A stretch of DNA of 64,000 nt from Alkalicoccus luteus (GTDB taxonomy: Bacteria > Bacillota > Bacilli > Bacillales > Salisediminibacteriaceae): contig NZ_JAATHJ010000012.1 of NCBI RefSeq assembly GCF_012034335.1, positions 1 through 64,000 on the forward strand. The letters run 5' to 3'. Of the stretch, positions 8,522 to 18,905 are shown in pieces. The notes beneath the pieces are model-generated. The model saw only the letters and a list, made by a program, of their open reading frames with translations. It searched no databases and was not told the origin of the DNA. The stretch's first letter is position 1; each line of letters begins with the position of its first letter. The translations under genes were made by a program, and so were the position numbers.

Positions 8522-9748
8522 TCATGATTCTTTTTTGGAAACAGCAATCGCCCGACCGATACTCTGACGGAAGGAGAATTTGCCGTACATAAGCACGCCG
8601 CCTTTATACACTCTCGCTGCAGCAAGATTGACTAATATGGCGCTGGCAATCAGTATCACGATAATAAGAGCAATTTCCCACGCCGGAACGGTTTCCATAC
8701 CAATACGTAAAAACAGCAGCTGCGGTGTGAAAAATGGTACATAAGACAATATACGGAACACAGGTAACTCCGGGGCATTCAGCGCAACGATTGAAATGAA
8801 AAACGCAATCATCGCAAGAAAGATGATCGGCTGCATCGCCTGATTCGCTTCCTCTGCGCGACTGACCAGGGCACCTGTCATCGCCGCTAATCCGCCGTAT
8901 AGCACATAGCCCAGAACGATAAATAGCAGGGCATATCCTAACAGTGAATAATCGAGCACCTCATCTAAAATGAAGGTAATCGTCTCCTCACCGCTTAACC
9001 ACGCCCCGGCCGCAGCTGCGGCTGCGATCGCAGCAAGGTTGACCAACCCGGCAATGCCAATTCCGGCAAGCTTGCCGAACATCTGCGTGACCGGCGAAAC
9101 GCTGGAAACAATCAGTTCCATCACTCTTGAAGATTTCTCAGCCGCTACTTCGGTCGCAATCATCGATCCGAATGACACGACAATCAGATAAATAATAAAT
9201 ACCAGTCCGTAAACCATCCAATACGAGCCGGAGAAGGCTTGCGGACGCTCCTCAGCTCCGGCGATCAGAGATTGGCTGACCTCAACTCCTCCAAAAAGCG
9301 GGCCTGCTTCTGTCTCGTCAAGCTCCAGTACTCGCTCTGCATAAAGAGAGGCCTGAACGCGGTCCAGTATATCGCCCGTTTGCTCAACCAGCATTGCTTC
9401 ATCACCTTCAACAAGCAGTTCTCCCTGAAGCTCCTCCGTATCACCTGTGATAATCAAAGCGGCACCATTTGCTTCTTCAGCCCTTCGTTCCGCTTCTTCA
9501 GCAGACCCGGCGATCTCGGTCTCCATTTCCTGAAGCTCATGAAATCGCGCTGCAGCAGCTCCATCCCACTCTGAAGTATCTGCAATGAATACTGTGGTAC
9601 CTTCATCGGAAGCTGTTGTCTGCAAAAGGGCCGGGATAATGAAAAATGCCATAACCAGAAAGGCCATTACAGCTGTAGAAATTATAAATGATTTCGATGT
9701 AATGCGCCTTACAGCTGTGTGACTGACAGTTATCCAGAAGTTACGCAT
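8522..9748 (-). CDS. yhaP: ABC exporter permease (YhaP/NatB-like)
   Basis: This 408-residue permease has an N-terminal membrane segment (about 20-42) and a large acidic extracytoplasmic domain (about 45-165). Five to six C-terminal membrane segments follow, with the ABC-2 pattern EKSSRVMELIVSSVSP. The family includes NatB and YhaP and exports Na+ or drugs. The ATG at 9748 overlaps the stop of the ATPase gene by 8 bases, so the two form one translationally coupled transporter. A longer reading frame exists but is not required. The substrate is inferred only at family level. Confidence 0.85.
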   Translation of the reverse strand: MRNFWITVSHTAVRRITSKSFIISTAVMAFLVMAFFIIPALLQTTASDEGTTVFIADTSEWDGAAAARFHELQEMETEIAGSAEEAERRAEEANGAALIITGDTEELQGELLVEGDEAMLVEQTGDILDRVQASLYAERVLELDETEAGPLFGGVEVSQSLIAGAEERPQAFSGSYWMVYGLVFIIYLIVVSFGSMIATEVAAEKSSRVMELIVSSVSPVTQMFGKLAGIGIAGLVNLAAIAAAAAAGAWLSGEETITFILDEVLDYSLLGYALLFIVLGYVLYGGLAAMTGALVSRAEEANQAMQPIIFLAMIAFFISIVALNAPELPVFRILSYVPFFTPQLLFLRIGMETVPAWEIALIIVILIASAILVNLAAARVYKGGVLMYGKFSFRQSIGRAIAVSKKES

Positions 9749-10643
9749 GCTCCTCGCCCCCCATTTGATCGACGAAGATTTCGTGTAAAGACGGCTCCTG
9801 CAGATCAAACTTCTTTAGCCATGTCGTTTCAGAGCATCGGCGAAAGACGCGTTCAGCAGCTTCTGCTCCGCTCACTTGAACAACAGACTCGAGCTTTCCT
9901 TTGCGAATTGACAGGACCCCAGGTAGTTCATCAAGCGATGGCAGCTCTTCTGCACCGCGAATAACAATGCTTTTGACCGGATAAGATGATTTTATTTCAG
10001 CGAGCTTCCCCTGCAGGATTACGTTCCCTTTCTTCAGCATCATCAGCTCGTCGCAGAGCTCTTCGACATTATGCATTTGATGACTGGAAAAGAGAATCGT
10101 TGTTCCCTGTTTCTGCAGATCAAGCACGGCTCGTTTCAACATATCTGAATTAACCGGATCGAGGCCGCTGAACGGTTCATCCAGAATAAGGAGCTCCGGC
10201 TTGTGAAGCACGGAAGCCATAAACTGGATTTTCTGCTGATTTCCTTTGGAAAGTTCCTCGACACGTCGATTCTCATACTCTTCAATTTGAAAGCGGGAAA
10301 GCCAGCTTCGCATTTCCTCCCGAAACTCTTTTTTGTGCATGCCCTTCAGCTTCATAAAATAGTGGAGCTGCTGCTTTACTGTAAGCTTTGGATAAAGTCC
10401 CCGCTCCTCCGGCAAATAACCGACCAGTCTGGTAAGCTGATAGCTTAGGCGCGTTGAGTGCCATTCCGCCTTTCCTTCTGTCGGATCGATCAAACCCAAT
10501 ATCATACGAAACGTCGTCGTTTTCCCGGCACCATTTGAGCCGAGCATCCCGAAAATGGTTCCCGGTTTAATTTCAGCTGAAAGTGCGTTTACAGCTGTCT
10601 CATTTTGAAAAACTTTTGTTAATTGATCCAGTTTCAGCCCCAT
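9741..10643 (-). CDS. yhaQ: ABC exporter ATP-binding protein (YhaQ/NatA-like)
   Basis: This 300-residue ATPase has Walker A GSNGAGKT (35-42), the signature LSKGNQQKIQFMASVL and Walker B LLILDEPFSGLDP, then the switch His in SSHQMHN. It matches YhaQ/NatA in length and in the pairing with an ABC-2 permease downstream. It would power export by the adjacent permease. The ATG at 10643 has AAGGAG 8 nt upstream. Confidence 0.88.
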   Translation of the reverse strand: MGLKLDQLTKVFQNETAVNALSAEIKPGTIFGMLGSNGAGKTTTFRMILGLIDPTEGKAEWHSTRLSYQLTRLVGYLPEERGLYPKLTVKQQLHYFMKLKGMHKKEFREEMRSWLSRFQIEEYENRRVEELSKGNQQKIQFMASVLHKPELLILDEPFSGLDPVNSDMLKRAVLDLQKQGTTILFSSHQMHNVEELCDELMMLKKGNVILQGKLAEIKSSYPVKSIVIRGAEELPSLDELPGVLSIRKGKLESVVQVSGAEAAERVFRRCSETTWLKKFDLQEPSLHEIFVDQMGGEEHA

Positions 10644-10748
10644 TTCGGCAGCTCCTTTTTCCCTGTGCTAAGGCAAGGTTTATTGTAAACAGCCGTGGAA
10701 ACACATAACTTCATCCGGTCAGCTGCGAGTAAAATATCCCGCACTTCT

Positions 10749-12488
10749 TCATCCAAGCTTTTGAATAGAGAAAAGCTTTTTGTAACGCCCATCGAGCTTC
10801 ATCAGCTCATCGTGCGAGCCTGTTTCTGCAACTTGGCCGTTTTCCATCACGATAATTTTATCAGCGTGTGTAACAGTGGAAAGACGGTGCGCCACCAGAA
10901 ATGTCGTCCTGTTTTCAGCGAGGCGTAAAATCGAATCCTGTATCAGTTTTTCGCTTTCAAGATCAAGAGCGGACGTTGCCTCATCGAAAATAAGGATCCG
11001 CGGATTTTTAAGAAATACTCTCGCAATGGCAACACGCTGCTTTTGTCCCCCGGATAATTTTACACCTCGTTCCCCTATTTTCGTTTCATACCCATCCGGC
11101 ATTTCCTGAATAAAGCCGTCAGCATTAGCTGCCCGGGCAGCTTCATAAACTTCTTCATCCGTCGCTTCCGGGTTCCCCATTCTGATATTGAACATAATCG
11201 AGTCACTAAAGATAATGTTATCCTGCAGCACCATGCCAATTCTGTCACGGAGTGTTCTTACCTGATAATCTTTCACGTTAACTCCGTCTATTTTAACAGA
11301 GCCTTCATTTACATCATAAAACCTTGGAATCAGGCTCATGATTGTACTTTTGCCGCCGCCGCTCATTCCTACCACCGCAATTGTCTGGCCTGCTTCAGCG
11401 CGAAAGCTGACATTGTGCAGCACTTCTTCTTCATCATAACCAAATGAAACACGGTCAAAAATCACTTCACCGCTGCCGCCTTCGTAAGGCTTTGCTTTCT
11501 CATCATCTTTAATGTCGTATTTTTCGTCTACCAGTTCAAACATGCGGTCCATCGAAGCGATAGACTGCACGAGCGTTGTAGAGGAATTGACCAGTCGTCT
11601 CAGCGGATTGTATAAACGGTCCATGTAAGCTGTAAAAGCGACAAGCGTCCCGACGGTAAGATCTGCCTGAATGACCAGGACTGCTGCTGTAAAGATCACG
11701 ATCAGCGGTGCGATATCCGTAATGGTATTCACAACTGCAAATGTTTTTGCATTCCACTTTGTATGATCAACTGCCCGGTTTAAAAAATTATTATTTTGTT
11801 TGCCGAACTCTTCCTGCTCATGGTTTTCAAGCGCAAAGCTTTTAATAACGCTGATGCCCTGCAGCCGTTCATGCAGGTGACCCTGTACGTCAGCCAGCGC
11901 CTGCGACCGCTTTCGCGTCAGATCCCGCAGTCTTGCGTAAAAGAACTTTATCGACATTGCGTAAAATGGCAGCAGTGCTACTGCAGCCAGCGTCAGCAGC
12001 GGGTCCAGCGTCAGCATGATAATGATCGCCACGATAATCGTAAACATGTCGAGCCAAATGTTCATCATCCCGGTGATAATGAACGTTTTCGTCTGTTCCA
12101 CATCATTGATTACCCGGGAAATAATTTCACCGGATTTCCGGTTGGCATAAAACTTCAGACTCAGCTTTTGCAGATGACTGAAGAGCTGGTCGCGGATATC
12201 ATAGAGTATTTTGTTTCCAGTCCATTGTGCGAAATACTGCCGGTAATACTCGACCGGGGGCCGGATAATTAAAAAGATGAAAAGGGCTCCGCCCATCAGC
12301 CAGTAAAGCATCGTCATTTGTTCACTGACGGCCAGCCCTTCTCCACCGATAATATCGTCGATAACAAACTTTAAGATGAGCGGCGTCAAAAGCGGAATGC
12401 CAAATTTCAGCGCGCCGATCGCGACGGTAATTAATATTTCCTTCCAGTACGGACGAATAAATTGCATATATCGTTTAATGCTGTCCAA
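10749..12488 (-). CDS. ygaD: ABC half-transporter, ATP-binding/permease (YgaD-like)
   Basis: This 579-residue protein fuses a six-segment membrane domain (about 15-310) to an ATPase domain: Walker A GMSGGGKST, signature KLSGGQKQRVAIARVFL, Walker B ILIFDEATSALD and His in VAHRLST. It is a homo- or heterodimeric lipid/drug exporter of the MsbA/LmrA type, and length and position match B. subtilis YgaD. The start is the TTG at 12488 with AAAGGAGG 8 nt upstream; the residues after it match the family N-terminus (SIKRYMQFIRPYWK). The substrate is unknown. Confidence 0.9.
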   Translation of the reverse strand: MDSIKRYMQFIRPYWKEILITVAIGALKFGIPLLTPLILKFVIDDIIGGEGLAVSEQMTMLYWLMGGALFIFLIIRPPVEYYRQYFAQWTGNKILYDIRDQLFSHLQKLSLKFYANRKSGEIISRVINDVEQTKTFIITGMMNIWLDMFTIIVAIIIMLTLDPLLTLAAVALLPFYAMSIKFFYARLRDLTRKRSQALADVQGHLHERLQGISVIKSFALENHEQEEFGKQNNNFLNRAVDHTKWNAKTFAVVNTITDIAPLIVIFTAAVLVIQADLTVGTLVAFTAYMDRLYNPLRRLVNSSTTLVQSIASMDRMFELVDEKYDIKDDEKAKPYEGGSGEVIFDRVSFGYDEEEVLHNVSFRAEAGQTIAVVGMSGGGKSTIMSLIPRFYDVNEGSVKIDGVNVKDYQVRTLRDRIGMVLQDNIIFSDSIMFNIRMGNPEATDEEVYEAARAANADGFIQEMPDGYETKIGERGVKLSGGQKQRVAIARVFLKNPRILIFDEATSALDLESEKLIQDSILRLAENRTTFLVAHRLSTVTHADKIIVMENGQVAETGSHDELMKLDGRYKKLFSIQKLG

Positions 12489-12584
12489 GCTCGTTGCCTC
12501 CTTTCCTCAGCAATGCGGACGGTCTAAAGGCGCCATAACGGATCAGTGCCGTCATGACGCCTTTCATAAGCTCCGTCTGAATAA

Positions 12585-13112
12585 TCAGCGGTGCTGAAGA
12601 AATCGTTCATACCAGTATTCAATAAACCCTGGTTCAAATGGTCCTTTTTGGGAACTGATCCAGGAAACAAGTTCATCTACTGCACGATGCAGAATTGGCT
12701 CTACTTCCGCTGGATAATTCATCTGCTTCTTGTGAATGTCAAATTCATCTTCGTCAAGCAGCTTATACGTCATATCCGGAAATACTTTAATATCCAGATC
12801 GTAATCAATGTACTTCAGCGCTTCCGTATCGTACGTAAACGGGGTTCCCAGATTACAGTAATAATAGATACCATCGTTACGAATCATCCCGATAACGTTA
12901 AACCAGCTGTTAGCCGTGAAATAGCAAATAGCAGGTTCTCGCGTACGCCAGTGTCTTCCGTCAGATTCATAGACGAGTATCCGGTCGTTTCCCCCGATCA
13001 CTTCCTGAGTCGTGCTTTTTAAAATCACCGTCTCTTCCCAGACACGGTGAAGGCTTCCATCGTGCTTATAGCTCTGGACTTCAATCGTGCTTCCAACTGT
13101 CGGAAAATCCAC
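12585..13112 (-). CDS. ntdP: Nucleoside tri-/diphosphate phosphatase (YgaC, DUF402)
   Basis: This 175-residue protein matches the DUF402 family of YgaC/Ntdp, Mg2+-dependent nucleoside tri- and diphosphatases. Conserved stretches are [48 protein letters not shown] and the C-terminal EYWYERFL. The GTG at 13112 is chosen because AAGGAG lies 7 nt upstream and the N-terminus then equals that of B. subtilis YgaC; an upstream ATG at 13133 overlaps the preceding gene. It lies downstream of ygaD in transcription order reversed from it by 96 bases, as in B. subtilis. Confidence 0.85.
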   Translation of the reverse strand: MDFPTVGSTIEVQSYKHDGSLHRVWEETVILKSTTQEVIGGNDRILVYESDGRHWRTREPAICYFTANSWFNVIGMIRNDGIYYYCNLGTPFTYDTEALKYIDYDLDIKVFPDMTYKLLDEDEFDIHKKQMNYPAEVEPILHRAVDELVSWISSQKGPFEPGFIEYWYERFLQHR

Positions 13113-13129
13113 GCGGCCTCTCCTTCCTG

Positions 13130-13591
13130 TCATCTGGCCGCCGGTTTTCGGTGGGTCACCATCCTGTCCTCCGGATGCAGATAAAGGTCAAACGGTGGTT
13201 CCTCACGCAGGTAATTTTTCAGTTTAAAGTAGCTGATCGGACTTGTCTGATCGCTGCCTTTTAGCGGCAGCTCTCCGGTTTCAAGAAAGTACTGATCACA
13301 CGCGATCTGAGCGTGGTCAATAATTCTCGGCGTATCCGGTTCTTCAAACAGCTCAAACGTCTCTTTGGACATGTAAAAAGGGCGGTCCGGAATGCCATTC
13401 AAATAAGGCACAAGCAGCTCAGCATCCAGTTGGTTGCCGGATGATACGAGCGTACGGAGCGAAATACCAGGGCCGGCGGCATCAGCAAATGCGTTCACCG
13501 CCTGACGGACATCATCAAGTGAACAGGAAATAACCTCCGGCTCCTGCTGCGCTTTTCTCCTGCCCTGTTTTTTCTGCTTCCGTCTGAACAT
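13130..13591 (-). CDS. Conserved hypothetical protein
   Basis: This 153-residue soluble protein has a basic N-terminus ([13 protein letters not shown]) and a mixed domain ending [15 protein letters not shown]. It occupies the place of ygaB in the B. subtilis order but does not look like YgaB. It may belong to a Bacillus DUF3939-type family, which I cannot confirm. It ends 17 bases before the ntdP start and is likely cotranscribed with it. Confidence 0.6.
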   Translation of the reverse strand: MFRRKQKKQGRRKAQQEPEVISCSLDDVRQAVNAFADAAGPGISLRTLVSSGNQLDAELLVPYLNGIPDRPFYMSKETFELFEEPDTPRIIDHAQIACDQYFLETGELPLKGSDQTSPISYFKLKNYLREEPPFDLYLHPEDRMVTHRKPAAR

Positions 13592-13719
13592 GACGCCCTC
13601 TCCTTTAGCAGTAATTACCTGTTTCGAATAACCGGCGGATAAACATCATAGTATCGGTTCCTTTAGATTCCCTTTCAGTATACTATTGTTTGGCTCCCGA
13701 TGCACAGAAGATTCCACGT

Positions 13720-14499
<780 letters not shown>

Positions 14500-14542
14500 C
14501 TATTCTTCCTCAATTGGTCTTTTTTGTCCAGACGGCATCGAG

Positions 14543-15073
14543 TCAGGAAAGAAAAACAGCACCGTAAATCAGTGCGGCTGCGATCACGAAGGCCGGATGA
14601 ACTTTTCTGATTTCAAGCAGGTAGTAGCTTGCTCCAAGCAAAAATAGTGTCTGCATCCAGCCGCTGTCGGTATAGGTAGTTTCCAAAAACCGGAACGTCA
14701 TTACCCCAAGCAGAACAGCGATTGTCGGGCGGACGATCGCAGACAGTTTTTTTACTTTGGGAGAATCTTTAAAACGAAGCAGAATGCTGAGCAGAATAAT
14801 CATCAAAATGAGCGATGGAGCTACAGTAGCGAACAGGGCGATGAAAGCTCCCAGAATACCGCCCTCGACAAAGCCGATATAGCCGGCCATTTTCGTTGCA
14901 ATCGGGCCGGGCAGCGCATTACCAAGCGCCAGCACCTCGCCGAACTCTTCGACTCCCATCCATTCATAACGGTGCACCACTTCATATTCTATAAGCGGAA
15001 TTGTTGCAGGGCCTCCCCCGTAGCCGACTATGCCCGGTATAAAAAATGCCAGGAAAATCTCCCAGTAGATCAT
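14543..15073 (-). CDS. Chromate transporter, second half-size subunit
   Basis: This 176-residue monodomain CHR protein has five to six membrane segments and the motifs FFIPGIVGYGGGPATIPLIE and GNALPGPIATKMAGYIGF. Short CHR proteins act in pairs with opposite topology to export chromate (B. subtilis YwrA/YwrB, also called Chr3N/Chr3C). Its start overlaps the stop of the upstream partner by 4 bases, so synthesis is coupled. Chromate as substrate is known for the family but not shown here. Confidence 0.85.
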   Translation of the reverse strand: MIYWEIFLAFFIPGIVGYGGGPATIPLIEYEVVHRYEWMGVEEFGEVLALGNALPGPIATKMAGYIGFVEGGILGAFIALFATVAPSLILMIILLSILLRFKDSPKVKKLSAIVRPTIAVLLGVMTFRFLETTYTDSGWMQTLFLLGASYYLLEIRKVHPAFVIAAALIYGAVFLS

Positions 15074-15624
15074 GCGGTGTCACCTGCCTTTTTAACCGGT
15101 TTTACGAGCACAAAGACGATCAGAGCAGCAATGACAACAGCAGGATGTATCCCTGCCAGTTCAGTCAGAAAGACGGAAGCAGCGGTAAGCAGAAATACGG
15201 CTGGCCAGCCAAGATCTCCTTTTGCCTTCGTTATAAAACCCCATGTCAATACACCGAGCATAACCGCTACAACAGGCATGACGCCTTGTGTCATTCCCTG
15301 CACCCATGCATACTCCCGAAAGGAGGCCAGCGAGACGAGCAGGGCAATCATGAGAACAACCGTTGGCACGATCGAAGCAGCGATTGCATTGATGAGTCCC
15401 GTTACTCCCGCTACCCGGTAGCCGATGTAGCCAGCCATCTTCGTGGCGATCGGACCTGGGAGCGTATTACCGATGGCAAGAATATCTGAGAATTCTTCAT
15501 CATTCATCCATTTATATGTTTCGACAGCTTCTTTTTGAATAAGCGGTATCGAAGCAGGGCCGCCGCCATAGCCGAGCATGCCTACTCTGAAAAAAGCCAT
15601 AAACAGCTCTTTTTGTACTGCCAT
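15070..15624 (-). CDS. Chromate transporter, first half-size subunit
   Basis: This 184-residue monodomain CHR protein is paralogous to the next gene, with FFRVGMLGYGGGPASIPLIQ and GNTLPGPIATKMAGYIGY. The pair probably forms a heterodimeric exporter. The ATG at 15624 is preceded by GAGGTGAAG. A gamma-glutamyltransferase related to YwrD follows upstream, echoing the B. subtilis ywrABCD neighbourhood, but the Lrp-type regulator YwrC is missing. The block interrupts the otherwise conserved fabL-mutY order, so it was probably inserted. Confidence 0.87.
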   Translation of the reverse strand: MAVQKELFMAFFRVGMLGYGGGPASIPLIQKEAVETYKWMNDEEFSDILAIGNTLPGPIATKMAGYIGYRVAGVTGLINAIAASIVPTVVLMIALLVSLASFREYAWVQGMTQGVMPVVAVMLGVLTWGFITKAKGDLGWPAVFLLTAASVFLTELAGIHPAVVIAALIVFVLVKPVKKAGDTA

Positions 15625-15811
15625 TTTTCTTCACCTCATCACGTTCAAATAGTAACTTTTTCTGGAACGGTCTCCGACAGCAGCTAACCACTTGTGCCGG
15701 CGCACTTCTCTTTCCTTAGAAAGTTTGGTAGCGTTTCTCATCCGTCCGGAATTCATAAAAAGCTGTTTTAACACATCAAAAAGAGCTTTAACAGAACTGT
15801 TAGAATGAAGA

Positions 15812-15842
15812 AGCCGTCCAAACAGACTTATTGGACGGCGTT
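15812..15842. terminator. Terminator-like hairpin in the 15625-15911 gap
   Basis: GCCGTCCAA and TTGGACGGC form a perfect 9-bp stem around a 9-nt loop. A short T-run follows on the plus strand; on the minus strand it lies just past the ywrD stop. Confidence 0.6.
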
Positions 15843-15911
15843 TCCATTCTCAGAGGCTGGTTAAGCCATTACAAAGATGTATCAGGGTACTGAATGAGTT
15901 GCTGCTGCCGC

Positions 15912-17525
15912 TTAGTAAGCAGCTATGCTTCCATCCGTTCTGGGCTCCGTCCCACCTTGAAGAACTCCGGTGTTCGAATCTTTCCAAATGATTTGCCCGC
16001 GCCCAAACATACCTGAATCGTGGGTAAGCTGAATGTCATGACCTCTGGCAGCAAGTGACTGTGCTATGTGGTTTGGAACGCTGTGCTCCAGCACAACTTT
16101 TTTCCCGCTCATCCACTGCCACCTTGGAGCATCTAAAGAAGCCTGTGGATTTAAACCAAAATCAATCGTATTCATCACCATCTGCATATGCCCTTGAGGC
16201 TGCATGAAACCACCCATTACACCAAACGGGCCAACAGCTTCTCCGTTCTTCGTCAAAAATCCGGGAATAATTGTATGAAAGGTTTTTTTACCGGGCTTCA
16301 GTGCATTATCGTGATCAGGATCCAGACTGAAATTATGTCCACGGTTTTGCAGTGCGATTCCTGTGCCAGGGACGACCGCACCTGAACCAAATCCCATGTA
16401 GTTGCTTTGAATGAAGGAGACCATGTTCCCATCTCCGTCTGCTGCAGCCAGATAAACGGTTCCCGAAGCAGAAGGATCTCCTGCCTCCGGCGTCAGCGCC
16501 TCATGCCCGATCAGACTGCGCCGCTCAGCTGCATAATTCTCCGATAAGAGTGCCTCTGTGCTTCTGCTCATATGCTTTTCTTCTGTAATGTATTTCTCTC
16601 CGTCTGCGAATGCCAGCTTCATTGCTTCAATCTGATGATGGTAGGTTTCTTCCTTCTCACGTGCAGCGAATGAATCATCCTTCAGCATGTTCAATGCCAT
16701 CAAAGCAACGAGGCCCTGCCCGTTCGGCGGAATTTCCCAAACATCGTACCCCTTGTAGCGCACCGATATCGGTTTCACCCATTCCGGCTTAAAGGCTTCC
16801 AGATCGGTCTTGCGAATATAACCGCCATGTTCTTTTGAAAAAGCATCCAGCTTATCAGCAAGTGCACCGCTGTAAAAAGAAGCAGCCTTCGTTGAAGCTA
16901 TCGCTTCAAGCGTTTGAGCGTGGTCCTCGGAATGCCACATCTCGCCTGCTTTCGGAGCCTTACCGCCGGGCGTAAAAACCCGGTACCACTCTTCAAATTC
17001 AGCGCCCTGCCAGACCTTCTCATAAGCAGTGGCTGCTTTATTCCAATATTTAGCGAGCGTTGGACTCAGTGGGAATCCATCCCGCGCAAGCTTTACAGCC
17101 GGAGCAAGCGTTTCTTCCAATGTGAGCTTGCCAAACTTCTCAGACAGCTCCGCCCACGCTGCCGGAGCTCCTGGAACCGTTACCGGAGTCAAGCCAAACT
17201 TCGGCATTTCCTCTACTCCTGCTGCTTTTAATGCTTCTATGGAAAGTTTTTCCGGTGCTTGTCCGCTCGCATTTAAACCGTGCAGTTCATCCTTCATCCA
17301 GACAAGAGCGAAGGCGTCGCTGCCGATCCCGTTTGAAGTAGGTTCTACAACCGTTAATGCTGCCGCAGTTGCTACCGCAGCATCAACTGCGTTTCCGCCC
17401 TGCTTCAAAATATCAAGTCCTGCCTGAGCTGCCAGCGGCTGTGATGTCGCAACCATGCCATTTTTAGCAAATGTCACATTTCGCCCAGAAGCGTAAGGGT
17501 ATGTTTGTGCCTGACCTGTATTCAT
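15912..17525 (-). CDS. ywrD: Gamma-glutamyltransferase family protein (YwrD-like)
   Basis: This 537-residue Ntn-hydrolase is of the gamma-glutamyltransferase type. It has GGNAVDAAVATAAALTVVEP and NGIGSDAFALVWMKDELHGL near the N-terminus. The autoprocessing/nucleophile threonine lies in ASGTVYLAAADGDGNMVSF, and GFGSGAVVPGTGIALQNRG follows. No secretion signal is visible, as in YwrD and unlike secreted Ggt, so a cytoplasmic role is inferred. Such enzymes act on glutathione-like or other gamma-glutamyl amides, and the exact substrate is open. The ATG at 17525 has GAGGAG upstream. Confidence 0.88.
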   Translation of the reverse strand: MNTGQAQTYPYASGRNVTFAKNGMVATSQPLAAQAGLDILKQGGNAVDAAVATAAALTVVEPTSNGIGSDAFALVWMKDELHGLNASGQAPEKLSIEALKAAGVEEMPKFGLTPVTVPGAPAAWAELSEKFGKLTLEETLAPAVKLARDGFPLSPTLAKYWNKAATAYEKVWQGAEFEEWYRVFTPGGKAPKAGEMWHSEDHAQTLEAIASTKAASFYSGALADKLDAFSKEHGGYIRKTDLEAFKPEWVKPISVRYKGYDVWEIPPNGQGLVALMALNMLKDDSFAAREKEETYHHQIEAMKLAFADGEKYITEEKHMSRSTEALLSENYAAERRSLIGHEALTPEAGDPSASGTVYLAAADGDGNMVSFIQSNYMGFGSGAVVPGTGIALQNRGHNFSLDPDHDNALKPGKKTFHTIIPGFLTKNGEAVGPFGVMGGFMQPQGHMQMVMNTIDFGLNPQASLDAPRWQWMSGKKVVLEHSVPNHIAQSLAARGHDIQLTHDSGMFGRGQIIWKDSNTGVLQGGTEPRTDGSIAAY

Positions 17526-18145
17526 GCTTGAACCATCTCCTCAGATTGCTTTTATCTAACTGTACCATAATATCGTCTGAAAATTAACAATATGTTTATT
17601 AAAATCATTAATAATTGACTAATTGGTTAATCATAGCGGAGAATAAGCTACTTTTCATTATTGAGATCAGCCGGACAGTCATTTAATAGCTCATTTACTT
17701 CATAAGCTGTTCAGGCGCAATCTGTTACTTTTTATTAAGGCTGCCTTGAAAATAGCTCGTAGCTGTCCCACTCTCGGCGAAGGCTTACCCAAGAGCTTGT
17801 TCTCGACTAATGTTGGCGAAAGAGCATGTCGCCAACATGGATTCTCGTACTGCGCTCATCCTTTGGGTGTCCTCGCCTTTGTTCCACAGCGTTCGTAATG
17901 TTCATCTTTCATGGTGCAGGTTGTCATGGCATGAGTGTCTCTGTTCATGAATGGTACTGATCAAAAGAAACGCGGCCCAGTCTACGCTTCTCCTGCAGAG
18001 AAAACGAGAGAACGAAACCCGCAGGACGCTTGGTCAAGAACGAGCCTGGAATATCCCGCGGCGCAGCGAGGGAGCGTAGAAGCTCCACCAAGGCAAGTCT
18101 GCCTGCGATGTTTCCTTCTGCAGCAATGCTTTTACAGAACTTATA
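17526..18145. other. 620-bp gap with a dispersed repeat
   Basis: No credible gene is seen. The left 200 bases are AT-rich and could hold the ywrD promoter. The 223-bp dispersed repeat occupies 17735-17957. The remainder up to 18145 is GC-richer, has no open frame with a ribosome site, and resembles non-coding repeat DNA. Confidence 0.7.
17735..17957 (+). repeat. 223-bp dispersed repeat, copy 1
   Basis: It begins TTAAGGCTGCCTTGAAAATA and ends near CTGTTCATGAATGGTACTGA. It aligns with 34933-35155 at a constant offset of 17,198 bases, without insertions or deletions and with about a dozen substitutions. It has internal inverted segments such as GTTGGCGA ... TCGCCAAC. No open frame is conserved between the copies. 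Confidence 0.9.
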
Positions 18146-18904
18146 TTAAAAATTAGACCGTGATTGTCCGCCGTCCACATTTATCGTAGCACCGACGATC
18201 CATGATGCGCGCTCAGAGCAGAGAAAGACAGCGGCGTCGGCCACTTCCTGAACAGTGCCGAATCTTCCTGCAGGTATTTCCTGTTCCACAAACCGGTTAA
18301 TCTTGTCCGGATTTTCATCAAGCCGCTTCTGCCAGTTGCCTGTCGGATGCAGAATGGAACCCGGTGCGATGCCATTCACGCGTATACCATCTTTAATCAC
18401 TTCATCTGCGAGTGATTTTGTCATACTGATCATCGCAGCTTTCGCGCTGTTATAGCTCGGTTTTCCTCCGGATTCTCGTCCGAAAATAGAAGAGATGTTT
18501 AAGATCACGCCGCTCCCGTTCTTTTTCATGCCTTTACAAGCGAGCTGTGAATAGTGCAAGGCAGAGAAATAGTTCAGCTCCATTGCACCGCGAAATGTAT
18601 CAACCGTCGTCGCAAGGTGCGTACTGCCGGCAGACCCGCCTGCATTGTTAACGAGGATGTCAATGCCGCCAAGCATGTTTAAAGCCTGCTGAAAGCTTTG
18701 CTCTCTTTCGTCTTCATTTGATACGTCTGCCTGAATCGTCTGGAGCCCAGGCAGCTCGGCAGCTGCCTGCTTCAGTCCGTCTTCTCCTCTTGCAATGACA
18801 GCTGTTTTTGCTCCTTCTTTTATAAATGCTTCTGCAATGCCGAAGCCGATTCCTTTAGATCCTCCTGTGATAAGGACTCGTTTATTACGCAGGTTCAGTT
18901 CCAT
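18146..18904 (-). CDS. SDR family oxidoreductase
   Basis: This 252-residue classical short-chain dehydrogenase has TGGSKGIG (13-20), NNAGGSAGS, catalytic Ser in NISSIFG, YNSAK (Tyr-x3-Lys) and VDGGQSRSNF at the C-terminus. The substrate cannot be predicted. The ATG at 18904 has GGAGG 6 nt upstream. It lies 1 base after the mutY stop on the same strand, so the two are probably cotranscribed; a functional link is not implied. Confidence 0.85.
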   Translation of the reverse strand: MELNLRNKRVLITGGSKGIGFGIAEAFIKEGAKTAVIARGEDGLKQAAAELPGLQTIQADVSNEDEREQSFQQALNMLGGIDILVNNAGGSAGSTHLATTVDTFRGAMELNYFSALHYSQLACKGMKKNGSGVILNISSIFGRESGGKPSYNSAKAAMISMTKSLADEVIKDGIRVNGIAPGSILHPTGNWQKRLDENPDKINRFVEQEIPAGRFGTVQEVADAAVFLCSERASWIVGATINVDGGQSRSNF

Positions 18905-18905
18905 G

